Below, piece by piece: positions 1 to 5,114 of a stretch of 5,114 nucleotides of DNA. The stretch lies in assembly GCA_001643555.1 (NCBI GenBank), contig LXTH01000194.1, forward strand, positions 1,815 through 6,928. Direction: 5' to 3'. The notes beneath the pieces were generated by a model, which saw only the letters and a program-made list of their open reading frames with translations, searched no databases and was not told the DNA's origin. How positions within the stretch are numbered: the stretch's first letter is position 1; the number at the start of each line of letters is the position of its first letter. The position numbers were made by a program, and so were the translations under genes. Source of the DNA: Nitrospirae bacterium SPGG5 (GTDB lineage: Bacteria > Nitrospirota > Nitrospiria > Nitrospirales > UBA8639).

Positions 1-1998
1 GACATCATCATTTCGAATCTCGCCCAAAAAGTCGATGTGACCCAGGAGATTTTGGAAACCGAAGATCCCCTTGCCCGCTTGAAGCAAGTGACCGACATTC
101 TGCAAAAAGAAATCGAAGTGATGTCGATGCAGCAAAAAATCCAAGCTGAGGCCAAGGGCGAAATCGATAAAACCCAACGAGAATATTTTCTTCGCGAACA
201 ACTCAAAGCCATTCAAAAAGAACTGGGTGAACTCGATGAACGCGCGGAAGAAGCCGCGGAATTTCGCAAACGAATTCAAGAAGCTGCCATGCCCGAAAAA
301 GTGTTAAAAGAAGCCGAAAAACAACTGAAGCGACTGGAAAAAATGCACCCCGACACCGCGGAAGCGGCGACGGTTCGAACCTATTTAGAGTGGCTGGTTG
401 AAATTCCCTGGAGCAAAGCCTCGGACGATAACCTGGATATTCCCGCCGCGCATAAAGTGCTCAACGACGACCACTATGACCTGGAAAAAGTCAAGGAACG
501 GATTTTGGAATACCTGGCCGTTCGAAAATTAAAAAAGAAACTCAAAGGCCCAATCTTGTGCTTTGCAGGCCCACCTGGGGTTGGCAAAACATCCCTGGGC
601 AAATCGATTGCACGTGCGCTAGGCCGAGAATTCGTTCGCATCAGCCTTGGCGGGGTTCGGGATGAAGCAGAGATCCGTGGACACCGCCGCACGTATGTCG
701 GCGCGCTTCCCGGACGCATCATGCAAGGGATCAAGCAAGCCGGCACCAACAATCCTGTTTTCATGCTTGATGAAATCGATAAGGTCGGTATGGATTATCG
801 CGGGGACCCCTCCGCCGCCCTGTTAGAAGTGTTGGACCCCGAACAAAACCACGCGTTTTCCGACCATTACTTGGGAGTCCCATTTGACCTCAGTAATGTC
901 ATGTTCATCACCACCGCCAACGTGATTGATCCCATCCTTTCCGCCCTGCGCGATCGTATGGAAATCATCGCAATCCCCGGTTACACGGAGGAAGAGAAAC
1001 TGGGCATTGCCCGTCGCTTCTTGCTACCCCGCCAACTGGAAGAACATGGGATTACGGAAAAGCATTTCCGCCTCATGGACCCGGCCCTTCAACGAATCAT
1101 CAGTCACTATACCCGCGAAGCGGGAGTCAGAAACCTCGAGCGAGAAATCGCCAATGCCATGCGCAAAGTCGCCAAGCGTGTCGCCGAAGGAAAAGTCAAA
1201 CTCCACACGATTACCCCAACGTCCCTGCAAAAATACTTGGGCGTCCCCAAGTATATGCCGGAAACCGAGAAAGAAAAAGATCAGATTGGTGTCGCCACGG
1301 GCCTTGCCTGGACCGAATCCGGGGGAGAAATTCTGCACATCGAAGCCACGGTCATGAAGGGGAAAGGCCAGTTAACGCTGACCGGACATTTGGGAGATGT
1401 CATGAAAGAATCGGCGCAAGCGGCGTTGAGCTACGTTCGGTCACAAGCCCAACGACTCGGCATTAACCCCGATACCTTCTCGAAAACGGATATCCACATT
1501 CATGTCCCCGCAGGTGCCATACCCAAAGACGGGCCCTCGGCGGGCATTACCATGGCCGCGGCCATTACCTCGAGTTTAGCCAACATCCCGACTCGGCATG
1601 ATGTCGCCATGACCGGCGAAGTCACGTTAAGAGGACGCGTGCTCCCCATCGGCGGACTCAAGGAAAAAGTCCTCGCAGCCAAACGGGCGACCGTCACCAA
1701 TATCATTATTCCTAAACGCAATGAAAAAGATTTGGAGGAGCTCCCCAAACACCTCCTCAAAGAGGTCCACTTCATTTTCGCGGAAACGATGGATGATGTG
1801 TTCCAAGCCGCCCTTCATTTACCTCCACATATGCGGAGAAAACTGAAACCGGTCAAAGCCCCGCACACAAAATCCAAAACAATCAAATCGCTGCGTTCCC
1901 GAGCATCAACGGCGAATCAGAAAAAACGCGTGGCGGCGGCTCCTACGCGCCGCGCAAAAGCGAACCAGACTCTTTCCCCACCCCATTCCTCACGATGA
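1..1998 (+). CDS. lon: Lon protease (LonA type, ATP-dependent serine protease), 5'-partial
   Basis: Cytoplasmic ATP-dependent protease that unfolds and degrades damaged and regulatory proteins as a hexamer. The frame is open from base 1, and the codons before the GTG at 37 still read as Lon N-domain, so the true start lies upstream; by alignment from memory with E. coli Lon about 165 residues are missing. Window residues 1-60 are the end of the substrate-binding N domain. Residues 60-120 are the helical coiled-coil region with the family signature [18 protein letters not shown]. The AAA+ module follows, with Walker A GPPGVGKT (568-591), Walker B FMLDEID (760-780) and a likely arginine finger in RDRME near 955. 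The protease domain is about residues 410-605. Its catalytic serine lies in PKDGPSAGI (codon 1537-1539) and its catalytic lysine is the second K of GGLKEK (1666-1668), spaced as in E. coli S679/K722. All active-site residues are present. About 58 residues follow the protease domain as a basic tail. The stop overlaps the thiL start. Confidence 0.98.
   Translation, partial: DIIISNLAQKVDVTQEILETEDPLARLKQVTDILQKEIEVMSMQQKIQAEAKGEIDKTQREYFLREQLKAIQKELGELDERAEEAAEFRKRIQEAAMPEKVLKEAEKQLKRLEKMHPDTAEAATVRTYLEWLVEIPWSKASDDNLDIPAAHKVLNDDHYDLEKVKERILEYLAVRKLKKKLKGPILCFAGPPGVGKTSLGKSIARALGREFVRISLGGVRDEAEIRGHRRTYVGALPGRIMQGIKQAGTNNPVFMLDEIDKVGMDYRGDPSAALLEVLDPEQNHAFSDHYLGVPFDLSNVMFITTANVIDPILSALRDRMEIIAIPGYTEEEKLGIARRFLLPRQLEEHGITEKHFRLMDPALQRIISHYTREAGVRNLEREIANAMRKVAKRVAEGKVKLHTITPTSLQKYLGVPKYMPETEKEKDQIGVATGLAWTESGGEILHIEATVMKGKGQLTLTGHLGDVMKESAQAALSYVRSQAQRLGINPDTFSKTDIHIHVPAGAIPKDGPSAGITMAAAITSSLANIPTRHDVAMTGEVTLRGRVLPIGGLKEKVLAAKRATVTNIIIPKRNEKDLEELPKHLLKEVHFIFAETMDDVFQAALHLPPHMRRKLKPVKAPHTKSKTIKSLRSRASTANQKKRVAAAPTRRAKANQTLSPPHSSR
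1822..1995 (+). other. Basic low-complexity C-terminal extension of Lon
   Basis: Codons 608-665 of the Lon frame follow the point where the E. coli protein has only about a dozen more residues. By count, the 58 residues hold 17 Lys/Arg and no Asp or Glu, with many Ala, Ser, Thr and Pro and clusters such as MRRKLKP, QKKRV and TRRAK. It looks disordered. The composition resembles nucleic-acid-binding tails, but a DNA- or polyphosphate-binding role is inference only (E. coli Lon is known to bind both DNA and polyphosphate). The upstream protease domain is intact and in frame. A late frameshift producing an artefactual tail cannot be excluded, although the tail ends exactly at the thiL start. Confidence 0.7.
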
Positions 1999-3044
1999 CA
2001 CCTGCGTCGCGGCCATCAACGCTTCACGCCCTCGGAGAATTTGGCCTTATTCGCGACCTGCACAAACATTGTCACACACTCGGTTCCGAGGTCATCCAAG
2101 GCATTGGAGATGATGCCGCCATTCTGCGCACCTCACCCAAGGAATCCCTTCTTGCCAGCACCGACCTCGCCATTGAAGGAGTCCACTTTGATTTAGCCTT
2201 TGAATCATTACAAGACGTGGGCTATCGAACCGCCGTGGCGAATATCAGTGATATCGCCGCGATGGGGGGCATCCCAAAATTTCTCCTTGTGGCTTTAGCA
2301 ATTCCGCCTTCGTATTCGATACACAATGTGCGAGCATTGTATCAGGGATTTAAAAAACCATGCCGGCAATACAATATTTCTCTTGTCGGAGGCGATACCT
2401 CTACATCGAAGTCCGGCCTGTTTCTTTGTCTCACCATCCTGGGACATGTGAGAGCCAATCGTGCATTGACCCGTCAAGGCGCCAAAGTAGGAGATCAAGT
2501 GTACGTGACCGGCACATTGGGCGATTCCAAAGCCGGGCTTCAGATTTTGCAACGCCAAAGGAAACAGAAAAAAACTACTACCCATCAGCCATATGAAACA
2601 TTTCTCAAAAAGAGACACCTGCGCCCGACACCGAGACTGGCCATCGGACAGCATCTTTCCCAGGGTCGTCTTGCCCATGCGGCCATTGATGTCTCAGATG
2701 GACTTTCAGGAGATATCCACCACCTCTGCCACGCGAGTTGCGTCGGAGTCGAATTGTGGGCCACTCACCTTCCCATTTCGCGTCAATGCCATGCCTACGC
2801 GGCAGCGCATCGTGGTAACCCCATTGACATAGCGCTGGAGGGGGGGGAAGATTACGAGTTACTGTTTACCATCGACCCTCGAAATCAAGGCAGAGTAACC
2901 GAGCTCTCTCACACGCTCAAGACCACCATGACCTGTATCGGGGAAATAAAGCCGAAACCCTTTGGCCTTAGGCTCAAGTTAGAAGACGGGATCAACCGAA
3001 AAATCATGAGACAGAGTTACGATCACTTTTCCACTAAAACCTGA
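1995..3044 (+). CDS. thiL: Thiamine-monophosphate kinase ThiL
   Basis: Catalyses ATP-dependent phosphorylation of thiamine monophosphate to thiamine diphosphate, the last step of cofactor synthesis, in the cytoplasm. At 349 residues it is slightly longer than E. coli ThiL (about 325). It shows the PurM/ThiL family motifs in order: GEFGLI (14-19), GIGDDAAIL (36-44), [11 protein letters not shown] (55-65), [10 protein letters not shown] (85-94), VGGDTS (131-136), [12 protein letters not shown] (171-182), RPTPRLAIG (210-218), [11 protein letters not shown] (231-241) and [10 protein letters not shown] (283-292). The Asp-rich motifs that bind Mg-ATP are all present. The ATG shares ATGA with the lon stop, and no Shine-Dalgarno is visible in the pyrimidine-rich sequence just upstream, so translational coupling to lon is likely. 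A Lys/Arg/Gln/Thr-rich linker at residues 187-207 accounts for part of the extra length. An eight-G run lies in the GGED codons. No other thiamine genes are in view and no TPP riboswitch was seen. Confidence 0.97.
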   Translation: MTPASRPSTLHALGEFGLIRDLHKHCHTLGSEVIQGIGDDAAILRTSPKESLLASTDLAIEGVHFDLAFESLQDVGYRTAVANISDIAAMGGIPKFLLVALAIPPSYSIHNVRALYQGFKKPCRQYNISLVGGDTSTSKSGLFLCLTILGHVRANRALTRQGAKVGDQVYVTGTLGDSKAGLQILQRQRKQKKTTTHQPYETFLKKRHLRPTPRLAIGQHLSQGRLAHAAIDVSDGLSGDIHHLCHASCVGVELWATHLPISRQCHAYAAAHRGNPIDIALEGGEDYELLFTIDPRNQGRVTELSHTLKTTMTCIGEIKPKPFGLRLKLEDGINRKIMRQSYDHFSTKT

Positions 3045-3057
3045 GTAATCCAAAACT

Positions 3058-3546
3058 GTGTTTTCACTCGCATCCATTCGTTCTCAACTCACTCAAGTCT
3101 TACACCTTCAAGAATCGCCGCACCGAACCGCGCTGGCCTTTGCGCTGGGAGTGTTCATTGCCTTTAACCCAACCTATGGACTTCATACCCTCTCTGCCAT
3201 ATTTTTCGCATGGGCCTTTCGCTTAAATTTTGCCGCCGTACTGCTAGGAAACTTTGTGAATAATCCCTGGACCACCGTGCCAATTCTTGGGGCCACCATG
3301 TGGACCGGCTTTCTGCTTCTCGGCATGCCGGAACTTCCAGCCATTTCTTGGGACAATCTTTCAACGGAAGCCCTCTACGAAGTCGTCATGCCCTACCTCT
3401 TACCCTCTACCATTGGCGCCTGCACGCTGAGTCTTTTGGGTGCGTTGATTGCATACCCTTTAGGACTGCTCCTTATCTCCCGGCACCGAAAACACCACGT
3501 CGTGGGCACAAACGATCCTGCTAGTTGTTCAGAAAAGCCAGCCTAA
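3058..3546 (+). CDS. DUF2062 family small integral membrane protein
   Basis: A 162-residue predicted inner-membrane protein of unknown function. It matches the DUF2062 pattern: PHRTALAFALGVFIAFNPTYGLHTL (21-45) is the proline/glycine-containing first hydrophobic stretch, followed by a RLN motif (55-57) and the hallmark NNPWTTVPILG (68-78). Hydrophobic segments lie at about 24-52, 57-66, 73-90 and 115-141, and a short polar, His/Lys/Arg-containing tail ends the protein. The start is GTG: an in-frame TAA at 3046 excludes longer forms, and starting further in would cut the amphipathic N-terminal helix. No clear Shine-Dalgarno precedes it. The 13-bp gap after thiL suggests the same mRNA. DUF2062 domains also occur fused or adjacent to glycosyltransferases and other envelope genes in various bacteria, but nothing here points to a substrate or activity. 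Confidence 0.9.
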   Translation: MFSLASIRSQLTQVLHLQESPHRTALAFALGVFIAFNPTYGLHTLSAIFFAWAFRLNFAAVLLGNFVNNPWTTVPILGATMWTGFLLLGMPELPAISWDNLSTEALYEVVMPYLLPSTIGACTLSLLGALIAYPLGLLLISRHRKHHVVGTNDPASCSEKPA

Positions 3547-3564
3547 GTTATAGTCCAGTTCCAT

Positions 3565-3605
3565 AAACTCGAAATCCGAATATCGAAATACGAAACAAAT
3601 CTAAA
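3565..3605 (-). repeat. Left inverted arm of the intergenic element
   Basis: This copy reads in the opposite sense to the two right-hand units. Its best partner is 3696-3736 (34/41). Several mismatches are adjacent TC/CT swaps at matching positions, rather than random changes. It begins 18 bp after the DUF2062 stop codon, so it would lie in that transcript's 3' untranslated region. Confidence 0.75.
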
Positions 3606-3642
3606 ATTCTAAATTCGAATGTTCCAAACGGATCATCGGGTC

Positions 3643-3681
3643 TTTGTTTCGGACTTATGGATTCGTGTTTCGGATTTATTC
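3643..3681 (+). repeat. Middle direct unit of the intergenic element
   Basis: Matches the right unit 3702-3740 at 32 of 39 positions with an offset of 59 bp. It contains GTTTCGGA at 3646-3653 and 3667-3674. It is also imperfectly complementary to the left arm, giving a shorter alternative hairpin. Confidence 0.75.
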
Positions 3682-3701
3682 CCAGACTTTGGTCATTTGA
3701 A

Positions 3702-3740
3702 TTTGTTTCGGATTTCGATATTCGAGTTTCGGATTTAGTC
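3702..3740 (+). repeat. Right direct unit of the intergenic element
   Basis: Second direct copy, with GTTTCGGA at 3705-3712 and 3726-3733. Its outer part forms the right arm of the long inverted repeat. It ends 82 bp before the HD gene start, so it could also affect expression of that gene. Confidence 0.75.
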
Positions 3741-3800
3741 TATTGTTCTTCCGCAATCAGCGAGGAATATTTTAGTTAATTCAAAAAGCTATCGGCCGCC

Positions 3801-3806
3801 TATAAC
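3801..3806 (+). promoter_or_regulatory. Possible -10 element of the HD gene promoter
   Basis: TATAAC lies 16 bp before the ATG at 3823 and resembles a sigma-70 -10 hexamer. At 16-18 bp upstream there is only AT-rich sequence (around 3777-3784) with no recognisable TTGACA, and there is no TG extension. If real, transcription would start near 3813, leaving a leader of about 10 nt, too short for a normal ribosome binding site. Weak evidence. Confidence 0.2.
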
Positions 3807-3822
3807 CGAACATCCGCCCCCC

Positions 3823-5114
3823 ATGCCATACCCACTGTTGAACCACATATCGCTCATTGCCGACCCGATTCATCAATACATCCAATTCACCGTTCCTCTA
3901 GAGACCTCTCCCTCTCAGGAAACCACTGAGAAGGACCTCATCGATTCACCGTGGGTCCAACGGCTTCGATACATCTATCAATTACAGAGCGCACGATGGG
4001 TCTATCCCTCGGCGGAACATAGTCGCTTTCAGCATTCACTGGGGGCCATGCACCTGGCTGGCCGATTCGCGCAACAAGTGTATTCGAGTCTTGCCCTCAC
4101 TGATCCAGAGACTCCGTCCCTTCCGTTTATCGAAGAACTCCTCCGCGTGACAGCCCTGTTACACGACGTGGGGCATGGCCCCTTCTGCCACTTTTTTGAT
4201 CATCACGTGTTAAACCATTTTGGGCTATCACATGAGTTGGTCGGACAGGTCATCATACGAGAGCATCTGGGTCCAATCATTAAAAAGTTACGACGTAGTC
4301 CGTCTGGAGCGTTTGCGCAAGGAGAGGAACTCGATCCTGACTATCTCGCATTCCTCATTTTGAAAGATCCTCAAAAAAAGAGTCAGGGATACCCGTATTG
4401 GCTTCGACTCCTCCAGCCACTGATCGGTGGACTCTTTACAGCGGACAACTTCGACTATGTGTTACGCGACTCGTATATGTGTGGGGTAGCCGTAGGCCCG
4501 GTTGATATCGACCGGCTCATTCACTATACCCTCATCACTCGTAAAGGGGTCACCCTGCATAAAAATGGGCTTTCGGCCCTCCAGATGTTTTTAAATGCCA
4601 GGCTCTATCTCTATTCCAATGTGTACTTCCACCGCACTACCAGGGCCATCGATCTTCACTTGCGCGAAATATTTTATGACACCATGCAACTCATTTTTCC
4701 GCACCACCCCCTTCAACGAATCAAACAGTACCTGCAACTCACCGACTGGTCACTATTGGAACAGGTTCGGACATGGCCTTCTTCCCGGAATCGAAACAAG
4801 CAACGGTTAGGACAGGAATGGGCTCAAATCCTGGGGAGAAAAGTGAAATGGAAGATGGCCTATAGCGCCTTGCTCTCCTTACAGGACTATCAGGAAAGAG
4901 GCTCAGCAACCGATGCCGTCGCGCTTGAAAATAAGATCCGAAAAAAACTTCCCCGCCATCTCGCCACCACCATCTTTCGCGTGGATATCGCCAGCAAGGA
5001 TACCCGCCCCATCAATGTCCTCAACATGGGACAGTTTCAATTTTATGTCTACGACCCAGCCACCAAAGCCGTGGAAAAAGAAACCCTCCGCGAGCTATTC
5101 CACTACCTCCCCTC
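3823..5114 (+). CDS. HD-domain phosphohydrolase, SAMHD1/dNTP triphosphohydrolase-like, 3'-partial
   Basis: The first 430 residues of a cytoplasmic HD-superfamily protein; the frame is open to the window end. It aligns by eye with the SAMHD1 catalytic core: DSPWVQRLRYIYQLQSARWVYP (41-62), SRFQHSLG (67-74), LLHDVGHGPFCHFFD (112-126), SHELVG (136-141) and FTADNFDYVLRDSYMCGV (205-222). Predicted metal ligands are His71, His114, Asp115 and Asp208, equivalent to SAMHD1 His167, His206, Asp207 and Asp311. Arg68, His118, His123, Asp126, His137, Tyr212 and Arg215 also match. The likely activity is metal-dependent hydrolysis of dNTPs to deoxynucleoside and triphosphate, but many bacterial relatives are untested and may act on other nucleotides. 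ATG 3823 is the first possible start after an in-frame TAG at 3736; it is preceded by a C6 run with no Shine-Dalgarno. No SAM domain lies upstream of the HD core. The region after residue 300 is helical and basic (for example SSRNRNKQR) and not recognised. Confidence 0.9.
   Translation, partial: MPYPLLNHISLIADPIHQYIQFTVPLETSPSQETTEKDLIDSPWVQRLRYIYQLQSARWVYPSAEHSRFQHSLGAMHLAGRFAQQVYSSLALTDPETPSLPFIEELLRVTALLHDVGHGPFCHFFDHHVLNHFGLSHELVGQVIIREHLGPIIKKLRRSPSGAFAQGEELDPDYLAFLILKDPQKKSQGYPYWLRLLQPLIGGLFTADNFDYVLRDSYMCGVAVGPVDIDRLIHYTLITRKGVTLHKNGLSALQMFLNARLYLYSNVYFHRTTRAIDLHLREIFYDTMQLIFPHHPLQRIKQYLQLTDWSLLEQVRTWPSSRNRNKQRLGQEWAQILGRKVKWKMAYSALLSLQDYQERGSATDAVALENKIRKKLPRHLATTIFRVDIASKDTRPINVLNMGQFQFYVYDPATKAVEKETLRELFHYLP

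Larger units (their letters stand above)
3563..3740. repeat. Composite intergenic repeat element: one inverted and two direct copies of a ~40-bp unit
   Basis: Between the DUF2062 stop and the HD gene lies an AT-richer stretch built of CGAAA/TTTCG words. The left arm 3565-3605 pairs with the reverse complement of 3696-3736 at 34 of 41 positions, leaving a loop of 90 nt. The loop itself holds another copy: 3643-3681 matches 3702-3740 directly at 32 of 39 positions, and 3563-3599 matches the reverse complement of 3643-3679 at 27 of 37. The left arm could therefore pair with either right-hand copy. There is no open reading frame of note and no transposase. From memory, TTCGGATTT-type intergenic palindromes like this recur in several environmental bacterial genomes; that could not be checked here. 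Possible roles are a non-autonomous mobile or REP-like element, or a 3' mRNA hairpin for the lon-thiL-DUF2062 unit. Confidence 0.8.

Noticed and set aside
37..39. GTG as the start codon of lon
   Set aside because: The frame is open from base 1 and residues before it ([15 protein letters not shown]) fit the Lon N domain. A start here would remove most of that domain.
474..764. Reverse-strand open frame within lon
   Set aside because: Antisense shadow of the AAA+ domain codons; the translated sequence has no recognisable domain, and lon coding is certain here.
926..1357. 143-codon forward frame overlapping lon in another frame
   Set aside because: Overprinted on unambiguous Lon sequence, with Pro/Ser/Lys-rich nonsense composition and no initiation signal.
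1960..2000. TPP riboswitch ahead of thiL
   Set aside because: The gene overlaps lon coding sequence, and no CUGAGA-type thi-box layout was found upstream.
2295..2678. Reverse-strand 127-codon frame within thiL
   Set aside because: Antisense to conserved ThiL motifs; no domain and no supporting context.
3547..3740. Rho-independent terminator after the DUF2062 gene
   Set aside because: The inverted repeat is AT-rich, imperfect and widely spaced, and no GC-rich stem followed by a T run was found. It may still affect the 3' end, but a terminator call is not supported.
3565..3740. CRISPR array
   Set aside because: Only three diverged copies, one of them inverted, with no regular spacers and no cas genes.
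4595..4810. 71-codon forward frame within the HD gene
   Set aside because: The frame of the HD protein is open through this stretch; the small frame is a shadow.

Overview
The window is a bacterial chromosomal segment with all genes on the + strand. It reads, in order: the 3' two thirds of a lon protease gene (1-1998, 5' end outside the window); thiL for thiamine-monophosphate kinase (1995-3044); a small DUF2062 membrane protein (3058-3546); a 276-bp intergenic stretch holding an imperfect inverted/direct repeat element (about 3563-3740); and the first 430 codons of an HD-domain phosphohydrolase resembling SAMHD1 (from 3823, running off the end). Base composition looks close to half G+C and coding is dense. 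The gene types do not fix the taxon. A free-living Gram-negative lineage such as Nitrospirota or a deltaproteobacterial group is a guess, based on the general look of the proteins and of the intergenic repeat, and should be treated as unproven.

The first three genes look like one transcription unit. The lon stop and the thiL start share the four bases ATGA, and thiL and the DUF2062 gene are 13 bp apart. No biochemical link between Lon proteolysis, thiamine diphosphate synthesis and a DUF2062 membrane protein is evident; this looks like a housekeeping operon of convenience. The unit ends at the repeat-bearing spacer, after which the HD gene probably has its own promoter. None of the three visible start codons has a convincing Shine-Dalgarno sequence.

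No mobile element, CRISPR array, RNA gene or clearly new system was found. The most notable points are: (1) the spacer element, made of three related units of about 40 bp, one inverted and two direct, carrying GTTTCGGA four times in two pairs, each pair 21 bp apart; (2) a strongly basic, acid-free C-terminal tail on Lon; (3) a G8 tract in thiL, inside the codons of the conserved GGEDYELL motif; and (4) a complete SAMHD1-type catalytic residue set in the truncated HD protein.
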